Shown piece after piece: positions 12,901-25,251 of a DNA stretch of 64,000 nucleotides; positions within the stretch are counted from its first letter, which is position 1; each line of letters starts with the position of its first letter. A model generated the notes under the pieces. That model ran no database searches and was not told where the DNA came from. It was given only the letters and a program-made list of their open reading frames with translations. A program made the translations under genes and the position numbers. Source of the DNA: Ciona intestinalis (lineage: Eukaryota > Chordata > Ascidiacea > Phlebobranchia > Cionidae); assembly GCF_000224145.3 (NCBI RefSeq), contig NC_020176.2, positions 3,555,826 through 3,619,825 on the forward strand. The letters run 5' to 3'.

Positions 12901-13398
12901 TTTCGGTAAAACAGCAATTACACGAGTTATTACTTATACATTAACGCAGTATAAAGCAATATCATATTGCACATACTCGGGCTGACGTATATATAGTATA
13001 GAGTGGGGGAAGACAGGACACCTTTAGCACATAATATATAAATATCCTGATCGTGTTTTAAACAATTAACAACGGTCTATATGGAGTCGTAAGGATACAG
13101 TTTTATAATTCTGAAGTCTTTTTTGTTTACTACCAAATGTGACGAATAAATGGAATGAAAAGGTGTCCCATCTTCCCCCACCCTACTGACGTTATAACCT
13201 ACATACATAACCTATAAAAAATGTTAAATAAACTACGAAAGTATAGTTTTTGCAACTTTTCAGGTGAAAATTTGGTTCCAAAATCGCCGTATGAAATGGC
13301 GGCAAGAACTAAAAGGTAGAAATGAGTCGAACCCGTGCTCGCCTACTGAGAAAGTTCCAAGTAGTTCTCCGACGTTACCACGTCTAAATTCGGAATGA
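9913..13398 (+). CDS. HLX: H2.0-like homeobox transcription factor HLX, 554 aa
   Basis: I join six exons: 9913-10080, 10268-11141, 11334-11465, 11542-11791, 11862-11967, 13264-13398. The homeodomain (about residues 466-525) reads KKRRKWSRAVFS, then LMQRRGLEKSFQVQKYVAKP, then GLTDAQ and VKIWFQNRRMKWR. WSRAVFS, QR+GLEK, QKYV and GLTDAQ are hallmarks of HLX rather than DBX. An EH1-type repression motif, FGIDAIL (74-80), is preceded by LK exactly as in vertebrate HLX. The homeobox is split twice: within helix 1, and at the 44/45-type site (AQ|VK). Frame is kept only if the helix-1 intron uses a GC donor (AG|GCAAGT). Exon 1 is the least certain part. Expected role: nuclear DNA-binding developmental regulator. 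The large last intron holds two MITE copies. Confidence 0.9.
12064..12255 (-). mobile_element. MITE-like element, copy 2 (reversed)
   Basis: It begins AGGGTGGGGGAAGATGGGAC and ends CGTCTTCCTCCACCATACT. The inside reads as the reverse complement of the family core (TTTGGTGGTAAACAAAG near the left end, TTGTTAATTGTTTAAAAC later). It lies in the last HLX intron. Confidence 0.8.
12995..13187 (+). mobile_element. MITE-like element, copy 3
   Basis: It runs from AGTATAGAGTGGGGGAAGAC to CTTCCCCCACCCTACT and contains the whole core (AGCACATAATATATAAATA, GATCGTGTTTTAAACAATTA, TTTACTACCAAATG). It is in the same intron as copy 2 but in the opposite orientation. Confidence 0.85.
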
Positions 13399-13816
13399 GC
13401 CAATTTTGTGCGTGAGAAGGTTTACATGGCCTGTCTGAGGAGGTGCAATATCAGACATAAAGTTAAACTGATATACAAGAAAGACGTTAATCTTCATGTG
13501 AATGCCAAACAGGCTGCGGCTGGATATTGGGAAACACGATTTGTCATTCCGACTCGGCAAAGTTTTGTGGCCCTAGTTGACCTAGTCTTGCTTCTCGGAA
13601 AGTCTGTGCATTTCCCTGCATCAATACGATTGACAATGTAGCGGTATATATGGGCGTATTTATCATAGCCCCAGCATTCAAGATAAACCACACACCGATC
13701 CATCACTGCCCGTGTCCTATTGTCTTTTTAAGCAATGTGTCTACTGCCCCAGAATTGATATTTGTGTTGTTTGTTTCATGTTTTTTATTCGGACGTTTCC
13801 GTACAAGATGTTTGTA

Positions 13817-13822
13817 AATAAA
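13817..13822 (+). other. Poly(A) signal AATAAA
   Basis: AATAAA about 420 bases after the HLX stop (GTAAATAAAATTC context). It is a candidate HLX 3' end. Confidence 0.4.
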
Positions 13823-16800
13823 ATTCAATTTTTTGAAACATTGTTTGTAGTTTGCGCGACAAAATTGAAAGACAACAAACATAAACGACACTGACGAAAA
13901 TCAAAATGGCGGACCATGGAAAGGACATGAACGACGCCATACGTCATAGTTCGAGCCTCATTTGGCCGAGCATCGGACCCCAATCACATAATTTTGTTTA
14001 ATTTTCCGGCAAATAAAACTATAATGAACCCTCGTGTCAGGAAACGAAGTATGCGTGATAATTTGCCTTCACGAGTAATAAAATGAGCCCAATGTCGTTT
14101 CCTTAAATCGCGTTTAATTAGAGATGTCCGCGTTATTGCGTCACGAATGCTTTACCCTCGTAGTGCAAGACAGGTCACAAACATAATGTTAAAGCACGCT
14201 CGTGTCGTTTAAGTACATAGTCATGCAAAGGGTTTGTTTTTTTTATTCCAATACAGTTACGGAGTTCACATTACACGAATGAGCAAAACGCAAAGGAATA
14301 ATTGATAACGACAGTCACACCCAACGGTCTCTTCTAACTTTTCACACACGATGCTTATTAGAATTCATTATTTATTCAACCAAATACAAACGGCAAACAG
14401 TTTGTTTTATCTGCAGAAAACGCTTATTTCTGCACCAACACAAAAATATAGTAAGCGTGTATCCCTTTGTTTAGCGGTTAAAATTAAGCCATTTTCAAAA
14501 ATCGTATTAAGTAAAACAATTGGCTAGTCAGCAACCATAAGTTTATTCATATATAACGCATGACATTAACCATACCCACGTAAGCCTATAATACAATTAG
14601 GCATATAATATAATCGTGCCATTAGACTCAGAGAATCTAAATTACGGGCGTTCTGTAAAATATCGTGAGGAACGTTATATACATAAACGGTGTTGCAGGC
14701 AATTTGTGGCGTATGACTAGTTTCCGAGTAACGAAGCAATAAACATATTGTTCATAACGAGAAACTGGGATCACGTAAAGGTTAGCATGCCCTCACCAAC
14801 ACGAATCGCAGAAATAGCACTTTACCTATCACATGTATCGTCTAATTGCATTGCAAATAATAATCATCGTGATTACTAAATTATTGAGTATAACGTGCGC
14901 AGAATGACGGAACACACGATGTTGTCTCCTACCCGACGGCTAATTGCGCATTTATGGCATCGAACATACATACAGGCCGTCGAAACAGCTCGCCAAATAG
15001 TTTTATGTGTCAAAAACAACCGTCTGTGAACCTATTGCGAAATATACACTGCACGACTTTGATGTGATAGTTTTGCTAATTACCCAAAATGTCAGATTAC
15101 GTCATGTAATGCGCAATTAACAAAATGTTATACATTTAAGCGCGGATGTCCATTACACCATTTTAGGTTGTTCATATACATACATACCATGCATAATGGA
15201 ATTGAAACCGGCCATGTAACCTATATTTCCCATTTTGAAACTTGGGGAGCATTTTGCTTTTGGAATGTTGTCAATAAGATTTCTTCGAGCTTGCAAGTCG
15301 TTCTACATATGCGTGTTTGTTAGATCATATATAGTAGGGTGGGGGAAGATGGGACACCTTTAGCACATAATATATAAATATCCTGATCGTATTTTAGACA
15401 ATTAACAATAGTCTATGGCAGTCGTGAGAATACCGTTTTATAATTCAGTGAATGTTCTTTGTTTACTACCAAACAGAACGAGGAAATAGAATGAAAAGGT
15501 GTCCTATCTTCTTCCACCCTACTATACATAAAACTGGAGTAGTGTCAGTAGTTCTATATGAATCATAACAATATAGCCTAACCCAAAGCGAAGTTTTACA
15601 GACGAAACCGAAACTAAATATAGGAAGCGATTTTATGATTCATTAAACCCAACTGTTTATTTATGTGTTCAAAATTAGATGTAAAATTCCCCGCGTTCAG
15701 TGTCAATTAAGTTAATGAGAATATAACATTTTGCCAAATATATCCATTAATGCGACACTCGTGATCTACAATTGGCAAAACCAAACACATATTATACACA
15801 TATATATTTGCTGTTGGAGTGTAGAGATTCTTTGGTTCAAATCTTAGTGTAGCATCTTCGGTCCTTTCATTTCTGAAACAAATATTGTTGACATTAAAAA
15901 ATGTAAGACGAAAATCAATGAATATCGCAAGTAAAGTTAAAACTTACCCGATTGTAAAAGATAAAACACCAGATTCATTGGGGTCTTGCGCACAAGTAAA
16001 AAATAAACAGCTTTTTAGGGATTTCTTAAAAGGATCACACGCCCCACTAGATATAGGCCACCTCACCAATACGTTACCAGAACGCACTAATTGAAGGTTT
16101 TTGTATTTGAAACACAGTGAAAATGCAGTACAAAGGATCCGTATAAAAAGAGTGTACATTGTATATGGAGGAAAATAAGATGAAACTTGTTGTTTAAAAC
16201 ACGATTCTGTTTCTTCATAGATTACAAAGGGAGGGTAAAGTTGAACAACTTCTTAATTGAATCCATGATTGGAAGTTTAAATAACTGTGAGGAGAAAACT
16301 TGTTAGAAACTACCAAGTCAACTAGAAATACGGGGACAAATGTATGAAATTAAAGTTTTGATAGGTAATACAAAAGCGTATGAAAATTAGCTTTATTTGG
16401 GGTAAAACTGGAGTATTTTTTTAGCAAGTGTATAAAAATAACTTTTATTAAAACTTGGGTATTTTAAAAATATGCAAGAAAATTAAGAGCTTTTGTGGGT
16501 GAAACTGGGGTGTATAAAACAGCGTTTTCCAGTGCGGTCCTCAGCCACCGAAAACGAGTCCTCAGCCACCAGAGTTTTAAATAACAAACGAATAACACAC
16601 GTCTTACCGGTGTACGTTTGTTATGGTGACCTGTACGAAGTACAAGAGGTCGGGAGGTCATAATGCAAAGCTTTAATCATCTGTCGGTAAGTCTGGAAAC
16701 GATCAGACACGCTCTCCAAGTGCGTGAGGGCGCTGGTGGCTCTGGTTATATCAATAATTATTCAAGTACGATTCGTTAATGGTTTGGCAACACGTAGCAT

Positions 16801-17341
16801 GAAGGCGAGACCGTTTAAGGTGAAATGGTGAACGACGTAAGCGCGTGTATTAGGAAGATTGCATGAGCATTTATAATGACGTATTGTGACGCAGAATACA
16901 AGCTTATGATGACGTAACCACTTGGCCATAACACCGTACTCGATAGGCATATTCGAAAACTAAAATAGAAAATACCACATTATTAAACGTGTTAATGCAA
17001 AAATAAGAAACGTTGCAATCGCTGCTGCAAACAATTAACTTTGCAGATTAGTTTGTAATAAATCAGGCGTTAAGGAAACCGAGTAAGCATTATTAATCTT
17101 GAACGAAAGGTTTTCAAATAAATCATAAGGCGTTACAGTAATCGAAGGTTACGTAACTTCTTCACGATTGACACTTGGCTGGAATGGTTAGATACATGAT
17201 ACACGAGCTGGGCTTGACCTCTGCAGTAACCTGGTCGACTGAGTACATTACTGCGTTCCAGACGCGACGACGTCTCAATATTGACATATATCGTGCCAAG
17301 TATTGTAGGAGTAATCAGCGTAAATAATAGATTAACGACAC
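13823..17341. other. Long non-coding region
   Basis: No supported gene in about 3.5 kb. The short ORFs on both strands lack domains and splice logic. It contains a MITE at 15333-15523, and a short direct repeat (GTCCTCAGCCACC, twice near 16530-16570). Confidence 0.5.
15333..15523 (+). mobile_element. MITE-like element, copy 4 (well preserved)
   Basis: This is the best-preserved copy. It is bounded by AGTAGGGTGGGGGAAG and its inverted match CTTCCACCCTACT, with TA dinucleotides flanking both ends (ATAT|AGTAGG ... CCTACT|ATA). The interior has no coding capacity, as expected of a non-autonomous element. Confidence 0.85.
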
Positions 17342-17968
17342 CTACTTCTTGATAGAATGCCACGAACGAATCTTGCTGCAGAAAGCTTCAGGACCACGAC
17401 TCGTTAGCGCCTCCATGAGGACTTCCTGGAAAAATGAACATGAATGTAACTTGCTTTATCCTCGCGTGGCTGGAAAACGAAAGTGGTAATATAATAACAC
17501 GGTGTTCGGGTTCATTCACCTAGTGCCAGCTTACCATTTACCACCATGCACCTTTGTGGGTGATTATATATTTTTTCATGGCATATACTGGACTTCCTGC
17601 AAAAATGAATATAAAAAGCAGGGCGGGAAAAGACGGGACACCTTTAGAACATAATGTCCAAATACCAGTATCATGTTTTTAACAAATAACAATGGTCTAT
17701 GGGAGCCGTTTGAATACGATTGTATAATTATTTGATGGTTCATCGAAGTCGTTTGAGTACGATTATGTAACTCTTTGAAAGTTCTTTCTTTACTACCAAA
17801 TGAGACGGGAAAAAGAATAAACCAGCATCTCAGCTTCCCCCACCCTACTAAGTACTTTTGGGTAGGATAGGATACAGTTAGACACGTTACCTTCTTAATA
17901 GGAGCTCTCCCAACCGTTTCCCTACCAAGCCCAAGCAGCAAACCAGCGGTTGTACATTGAGCCACCAT
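17342..17968 (-). CDS. Small two-exon gene, 53 aa, function unknown
   Basis: Exons 17891-17968 and 17342-17425 join in phase 0 to give 53 residues, starting MVAQCTTAGLLLGLGRETVG and ending CSKIRSWHSIKK. The sequence upstream of the ATG is a strong acceptor (TTTATTTTTTAG|C then ATG), so the ATG may lie just after a spliced-leader acceptor. The N-terminus is mildly hydrophobic and has basic residues, which could suit a tiny mitochondrial protein, but I recognise no family. A second acceptor at 17597 would give a 6-codon ending instead (exon 17576-17596). The intron carries a MITE and a SINE-like insertion. The gene follows TTC13 on the same strand. It could also be a non-coding transcript. Confidence 0.4.
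17464..17578 (+). mobile_element. SINE-like insertion flanked by direct repeats
   Basis: The family head is visible: GCGTGGCTGGAAAACGA, AACACGGTGTTCGGGTTCAT, GTGCCAGCTTACC, TTTGTGGGTGAT, then a T-rich tail. It is bracketed by imperfect 26-base direct repeats at 17419-17444 and 17590-17615 (both begin GGACTTCCTG), which look like a target-site duplication. Confidence 0.6.
17617..17849 (+). mobile_element. MITE-like element, copy 5, with internal duplication
   Basis: It starts AGCAGGGCGGGAAAAGACGG and ends CTTCCCCCACCCTACT. It is about 40 bases longer than other copies because an internal piece (GTTTGAATACGATTGTATAA / GTTTGAGTACGATTATGTAA) is duplicated. Confidence 0.75.
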
Positions 17969-18482
17969 GCTAAAAAATAAACATTAAACATTTTTTTTTC
18001 AATATATACCAATGTATTTCGGTTTAAAAAAACTAAAACTACCATCAGTGATTAATGATCATTTTTTAAACTGAAATATTTGCAATGAAAATCGTGTCTT
18101 ACATATGGGCTGTCATGCTTGTATTTGAACTGACCAGAAATTCATGCTTTATGTTGGTTAACAAAATAGGATTTACTTGTGGGAGTTTACATAAAGATTT
18201 GACTTTAACAATATAAGATTTTTACTGCGAATGAAAAATGCAGTGCCATTGTACAAACTCTTACTTACGCTGTGGATCTGGACACAGGCATCAGGTTGAT
18301 GAAGTAATAACCCAAAGATAAAACAAGATCAATAAGAGAGTCTGGTGCCTGTCAAGGACAAATACAATAGAATGATGACATTTTTCTATGGTAGTAAAAA
18401 TGGTAACTTAGAAAACATGGGTGTATGTACCAGAACACTACAGTTACTCGCCAGTGGAGGATAAATAGGTTTCATTCACTCA

Positions 18483-18488
18483 TTTATT
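18483..18488 (-). other. Poly(A) signal (minus) for TTC13
   Basis: TTTATT on the plus strand reads AATAAA on the minus strand, 17 bases past the TTC13 stop codon. Confidence 0.5.
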
Positions 18489-18504
18489 CACTCATTCATT
18501 TACA

Positions 18505-21500
18505 CTAGAGGTTAAATACAACCACCATACAAACCAGTGTAGTTGGAGAGGTGTTTGGTAACTTCCTTTTCTCATCAATAATCTTCTGCCACAGGAAATC
18601 AAGCTCTGCGTGATATTGTTGACTCTTCGCCCACGTTAACTGCTGGTCCATCATCAGCATTAATTTCTCCTCGCTGATAATTGAATTTAAATGATAACCG
18701 TGTAAAACTTTAAAAGGCATACTAACGAAAAATAAAATTTTAAAATACCCTGTTGTAAAAAAAGTGATTTTACAAAAACTGTATATCTATCATTCTGTTA
18801 CTGCTGCTACCAGTCATTATGTAAATAAGTTTTTAGTGACTTATTAGACAAAATATCAAAAATACTCTACTTTTTTTATAAGCTGCTAAAAGAATATGTG
18901 TATCTATGTTATATCAATCTATAATTCTTACTTGTCAAGCTTAAGAAGTAATGAATATGCGTCTAATGCCTTCTGCTCTCTATCCTTCATGCTTATATGA
19001 TCGTTGTTTGTTACCACATAAGCACCTCTGTTGTCACCAGACCATTTATCCTGATCATTGAACATATTATAGTTACTGGTTTTATCCTATCCTGGTCGGA
19101 AAAAATTACAGTCAATATAACAGACGTACTGCATATACGCCCACGATGGTAGCATTGACCGGCCTTGAACCAATAGCCTATGGGTTAGAAGCATGTGTGC
19201 AAACCACCACTATGCTACGACGACAGGTGTTAATAGTAAAGTTTCAAAGCAGTGGCAGAGATACAAATACCAAGGAATACAACAGGATTGCAAGGTTATG
19301 TTTAAGGATTTTTTAGGTATTAGCTTCTATAGAAGAAGTTATAATATATTTTAACTAAAAAAGCGGTACATGGGACAGCAGTTCAAAAAGTGTCAAAAAT
19401 TTTAGTGGCAGTTAAAACTCCTATATTAGTATATTCTTCATAGTTACCTGTGCGTGTAAGAAAACTTTGTAAAACTGACTGACGGGATGTGAGTGATTGA
19501 AAGGAATTTCTTCACTTGTCCTGCAAGCAAGTAAAAAGTAATGACATCATAGAAAATTACAGAAAAACTTACGGTATTTCCTCGGATAGCTTCTTAAGCA
19601 TTGTGGGTAAGTAATCATCATATCTGAACAGAGTTTCATTGTTCCTGAAACAAAGTCTTTTTAGCGCTGTAACTTTTAATACCTACTACTTTATTTATTG
19701 ATAAATTTGTGATTGTTTTACAGAAAGTACCAAAATAACTTTTTCTAGTGTCCACTACTACTTACTGAAGTAAAGCAATCCTGTGTATGTGAGGAGATGA
19801 GAAATCTGTCGGCGTGTCAACCCAGAAGACTGGTTGCTCCATGCGGTATAACCTAAATATGTTAAATCAGTTAATAGTGCAATATATGCAGCATTTTGTG
19901 AAAGTATATCAAAAAAAATGATATACTGGCCAGGACCCTTGAAGTTAGTTACCCCAGTTTGGTAGTGTTACACCATACATAACATTTATTAGTTAATTGT
20001 CAAACTTTTTAAAATGCAGAGGAGGCAGAGCTACATATTCATACAACAGGTCTAACTGATTGAACATAAAGTTTACAGCTTAAGAATGGTGCCCATGAAT
20101 GTGTCATACCAATAATACATACAATCAATTAAACATCTATATGAACAAACCTTATCCATTGGATCGCAATATCAAATGCATCTCTCCAAGTAAATTTCTC
20201 ACCTAAAAATAAAATTATAAATTTCATTATGCTGATGTAAAAAATACAACTTTTTGTGTGCAGAATCTAACTATATAAATTTTTAATGCATGGTATATTA
20301 ATTTTTATTGAAAGCATAAATTTGAACGAACCATTTTTGTTTCTGTAACTTTTTGGAGATTTCCAATATTCCTGTATAATCTGTGATATTTCTATGGCAG
20401 CTAAACCGGACGCAGTGAACAAACGAAGATTTCCGATAATTCCATCATCCTCGTAAACACCCTGTGATTACAAATTAAAAGTCAGGAATATACAATGTTT
20501 AAACTTTTTTGGAACAATGAAATAATGTGAAAAGTTTCTTACTAGAAACAAAGAAAAAAACATTTTTAATCCAAAAAAATATTAAAAAAATGTTGTACCT
20601 GATCATACAGATGCCTACCAAGTTGATGAGCCTGACATAATAGACGTTTAGTTACTGCTGGCAGTTCCTGGAAGTCTTTGGCAGAAACATCTCTGGAAAG
20701 CAAGAAAGTGTTCCTGTAATTCTGTCATTTATATTCGGCTTTATAAGTCAACATGGTATAAATACAGAATTGAAGGGCAAATAAACCATGTACAGTATTA
20801 TGTAGTTTGCCACAAACTTTCCTGTTTACATAGCAAGTAATCTTAGGTGCAAAAAACAAGGATTTTCTGATTGGCTCTAATAAAAACATAGCAGCACACA
20901 TGTAAGTAATCTAAACTAAGAGATTTTTTTAATCAGCTAAATGTTGGTTTGTAGAATTAAATATAAATAAATGAAACTTACTTTACATGGGGTTGCAGTC
21001 CTGGTTGCTCTGTGTAATTCTATTAAAGTAAAAAGTATTTTTAAGTAAAAGGTTATGGACAAGTTAAAGTATAGGTTGGTTAGTTTACTTTTTAGTGCAC
21101 CGTTAATATACTTTTCAAGCAAATACAAAAAGCTTCACATAGGTAAAAACAGATCATTTGGCTTTTGCATTTTAATTTTAACATATTGTAAGAAAAACCT
21201 TTTACTTTAAAAAAATAAAAAAATAAAAACCTTTAGAAAATTCCTTGTTGATTTTGACCAATTCTCCCTGAAACTTGCATTTAGATCTTTATCCGGGTTT
21301 ACCTCGTGTCTGTTGTCGTCCAAATGTGAATGGAGGTAGCGACAAAATTCTAGGAAAAATATAAACTGTTGATGTATGTATACAACAAATATACAATACA
21401 TATGTGATATTGACGGTATTGTATTGTCTACAATCTGCTTTGTAGATCTGAACTTAGAGCATACTTTTGCCTAAGATTTTTTGCAGCTTCCGAAAATAAT

Positions 21501-24500
21501 CGTGCATTTGTCTCGGACCATGATATTGATTTTTCTGTTTACTTTTTACCTTAAATGTTAAAAAATTATAACCACTGGTGTAGATAGCTTACCTCTTAGA
21601 AATATAGTGGGTGGGTACAAGTAGTTGCCATCAGCTGTTAGCACAACACGCTCTGTTGTCCCCTGAAGGGTGGAAAAAGGTTTTATTCTTTATCATAAAC
21701 ATTTGACGAAACTGACCACTGAATAACAGTGCGGAAAATGTTGTTTATTTGGTTGAGAATTATTTGTAATAAAACCACTACATTAAACATACTGATAGAG
21801 CAAAACAATAACAAGTATTAATCATATAGTGACACACATCTCTTGGCAAAAGCAGCTGGCATGTCATGCAATTGGCCAATTACCTTAACTATACCAATGC
21901 TTTGCGAATAAACACTATGTATTTATTAAGGTACTGGGCAAACTCTGGCTTTAAGTCATTGATCTCCTGGTCCGGTATGGTCTTTTACACATAAAGAATG
22001 TATGTAGGGAAACCTACCTTAGTTATTTCTTTTATAGCAGAATAGAATTGTCCAAGTGTAGCATGGCATACTCCTTTCATGTATTGACATATGTCATTAG
22101 TTGGTGACAAGGAGACACAGTACTACGATAAACAATAAGTGTTAATATAAATATTTACCCTTTTGAGAGTATAGATATATGAACAACCTACAACATAAAC
22201 AATCAGTCAATCACACGCAGTAAAACCAAAAGCCTGATTTTGTTTTTTAGTGAAACCTGTTGTGGCATTAAATCCTTATATTCGGTCGCCATATAGGGAA
22301 CCTTGTTAATTAATTTGGCTTTGTTTGTTGGTACTGACACCTAACAGCAACAGCAGGGTAAAAGCTGTTTCCAATAGGGGGGGTGGTAGGGGTGCTAAAA
22401 CATATAATATCACCGTTTCAAAATTAGGGGGGTGACATGTCAACCCAGTTTTTAGACACCTAATGGTAGGGCAAAAGGAAACACTCATATTCAACATAAA
22501 AAAATGTCAGCCCTGTTTTATAAGTTAAGGTGATACAACACAACAATAAGTTATAATATTCCACTCACTTTAAATGCTTGAAGAGCTTCTTCCACCTTTC
22601 CCCTCTTATAAAGCAACTCCCCCTTCCTCTGGTAAGTTTCAGAAGATGTAGGGTTGACAGATATAGATTGCTCAATGAAATCAAATGCAGAATCAAAATC
22701 ACCCATTTCCCTTTAAATGTACAAAGAAAAAATAAATAATATGTTTAAGAAGTATTCTATGTGTTGAGCATAATCAACCTAATTTAAATTAGGTCTCAGG
22801 TCCTTGACAAGAACATTATCCACATAAAATAGAACAAAAAATACTTCCTAAAGATTGGGAAAAAAAGCAGAAAAGATAAATATATATACAACTAGGATAT
22901 CACAAAATTGTGTGCAAAAAAACAGTAAAAAACTACCTGTAAGTCAAAGCAATGGCATTCAAGATATCTACATCATTTTCTTTCAATGCAAGAACTGCTT
23001 TGAAACTTTCTAATGCTTCAGGATATCTTCGCATGTGGAACAAACATGTTGCCATGTAATGTAGTGCAAGGGGTTGCTGGGGTTGCATACGCGTGGAAAT
23101 TTTAAGGTCTTCATATGCCTCAATGTATTTCTAAAAATCAATGTATTTTAAAAGGTACAGATTAACACTATAACAGTTTTAGTGTTCTATTTTATTAGGT
23201 AAAGGTTGAAGTTGGCCCATTAAACTAAGCTTCTAATAATGTTAGTTACAATTCATAATCTAAATACCCTCTGTGATAATGCAGGCTCAGACACAGCATG
23301 ATCATGTATCCATGTATTAATGTTAGTTAGAACTTACAGTCCATAAAATTCAGGTACAAACCTTAGAGTTAAGTATATCCTGCAGACGGCTACTTTAACA
23401 GATAAATATACACATTAGCTACTACAAGGTATAAACTCACTTCCATAAATACAAGACAGATTGCCCGTTCAAGGTAAAGTCTAAATGATGGCAGAATGTT
23501 GATTGCTTCACTATAGTCCTTGTATGCATGGTAGTGATCATTTAGTTTAGAATATACCTGTTAAAATAAAATAAACAGGAGATTAAATGATTTTTGGATT
23601 AAAATGATATTACATTCAGAACATACATCAGATACATGCTGCAAAAAAGAGCTCAATTTTATAAAAAAGTGGGCGGCAGCAAACAAAAATTCAGTCATGC
23701 GAAGATAACTAGAGTAGGGTGGGGTAAGACGGAACGAGTCTTCATTTTCTTTTCTCGTCGCATTTGGTAGTAAACAATGAATATTTACTGCTCATTTAAC
23801 TGTATCATAACTCTAAAAAGGCATTGGTAATTGTTTAAAACATGATCAGGAAACATGGAATTTAGGTGCTAACTGTACCCCATCTCAACCCAAAGTAATA
23901 TATGATAAAAAGGAATAGACCATAAATAAAAACACCTCAGCTCTTGTTTCATAGATTTTCAGCTGGTCTTTTCTTTCAGCTAACTCAAGTGCTTGTGTGA
24001 AGTCAGATATTGAATTTTGAGAATTTTCTTCGCCATCTAAGCCAAGCTGGTTGAAAGCAATTCCCCTCATAAAATAAAATGCAGCACAAGTGTTTGTGTC
24101 AACTGGACTGTTCTGAATGGAATAGTTCTCAATTAAAAAAAAGTAACAAAAGACGTATATAAATACATATAAAAAAATCCAGAAAACAAAAATCACTAAC
24201 TAAGTTACTAATCCTTACCAACAGCAAATCATTGAAGAAACTAACAGCAACTTCTGGATACGAACTTTTAATATATACAAGACCGATGCCTGTAAACAAA
24301 ACTGAATTGAGAACACTGATTAATATAACTATAACATATAAGCCTGGAACCCTTGTGAATGGTACACATGTAACCCCTATGACCTATGCTAAGATAAAAT
24401 TAATTGATACTAATTTACTAATGATTGTAAGAATTTTAAAATTTTTTAATAAATTTAATGGATTTTTGTTCGTTATGTTTTAGTAGCACCAGATCCTTGA

Positions 24501-25043
24501 TACTTATGATTTTAGAATTCTTAGGCCTACCTAGTTTTTTGTTATCGACTGGGTCTTTGCATAACAGTGGGAGAAAATGCTGTGTTAGAAAATCTTCTGC
24601 CAATCTCTGTAAAAAGTAAAATAGTTGGACAAAATCCAAGCACTAGATATTGCAACTAAAAGAGTGGTCTATGGTCTTGCTTACTTCAATCTTCTGTGCG
24701 TCAAATTGATCCGGTTCACACTTTTTACCAGGAATACATTCATCGGGTAAACATATTGCTGACGGGACTATTGCATCAATTGACTTAACTGGAAAGTATA
24801 AATATATTAGCAAAGATCTTATTTGTTAAAAAACAAACAGAAAGAAATCAACAGCAAACATCGGTCACTAAAATATTTTACCTGGAAGGCTGTTGTAACC
24901 AGAAGTTTATGGTGTTTAATAGAGAACTTACCATTTTGGTTCGGCATGCCTGATTTACATGCGGCAGCAGCAGCTATCCCACCATGTACCAAACGCAACA
25001 AGATAATCTGCATTAGCCCTGTACATGTTATATACTGCAGCAT
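18505..25043 (-). CDS. TTC13: Tetratricopeptide repeat protein TTC13, 722 aa
   Basis: I join twenty exons on the minus strand: 24932-25043, 24685-24788, 24531-24606, 24219-24289, 23936-24112, 23441-23557, 22937-23130, 22569-22710, 22018-22122, 21593-21662, 21231-21349, 20982-21019, 20599-20692, 20332-20461, 20151-20202, 19766-19852, 19573-19644, 19448-19520, 18932-19050, 18505-18721. Every junction is in phase and the total is exactly 723 codons. The N-terminus is a signal peptide (MLQYITCTGLMQIILLRLVH...). The middle has TPR helices (DFTQALELAERKDQL; HYHAYKDYSEAINILP; YPEALESFKAVLALKENDVD). The C-terminal half has the non-TPR block typical of TTC13 (WRDAFDIAIQWIR; RMEQPVFWVDTP). Human TTC13 is longer (about 860). 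Cellular role is poorly known; the leader suggests a secretory-pathway protein. Confidence 0.85.
19115..19240 (+). repeat. SINE-like body fragment
   Basis: ATACGCCCACGATGGTAGCA and GGCCTTGAACCAATAGCC match the 3' body of the 33687-33925 element. It lies in an intron of TTC13 (opposite strand). Confidence 0.5.
23713..23889 (-). mobile_element. MITE-like element, copy 6 (reversed)
   Basis: It starts AGTAGGGTGGGGTAAGACGG. The inside is the reverse of the family core (GCATTTGGTAGTAAACAATG, GTAATTGTTTAAAACATGATC). The right end is eroded (TACCCCATCTCAACCC). It is in a TTC13 intron. Confidence 0.75.
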
Positions 25044-25163
25044 TGTTGGTGTAATAAGAACATCAGACTACTCCTAATAAACAATAACATCAATTTTATA
25101 ACTCCGATAAATATATATACCGATAGGTGGCACAACAGATTTGGCTAATTAATTTCACGAATT

Positions 25164-25164
25164 N
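25164..25164. other. Single undetermined base
   Basis: One N lies between UQCRC2 and TTC13. No gene model depends on it. Confidence 0.95.
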
Positions 25165-25251
25165 TTGAGGAAAGAAGCACAAAACTTTTAAAAGATTTGA
25201 AAAGGTTTACACATTTGTTTGAAATAATGAACTTCAAAAATAAATTTAGAG

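Noticed and set aside
12994-13187. Possible RNA gene because of strong terminal pairing
   Set aside because: Pairing is the terminal inverted repeat of a MITE present in many copies.
15785-15860. tRNA-like B box (GGTTCAAATCTT)
   Set aside because: No A box or cloverleaf stems can be drawn around it.
16140-16260. Possible very decayed MITE copy
   Set aside because: Only loose similarity (GGAGGAAAATAAGATGAAAC, TTGTTTAAAACACGAT) and no second end.
16850-16950. tRNA A-box-like GGCCAAGTGGTTAC on the minus strand
   Set aside because: No matching B box or acceptor stem in the following 80 bases.
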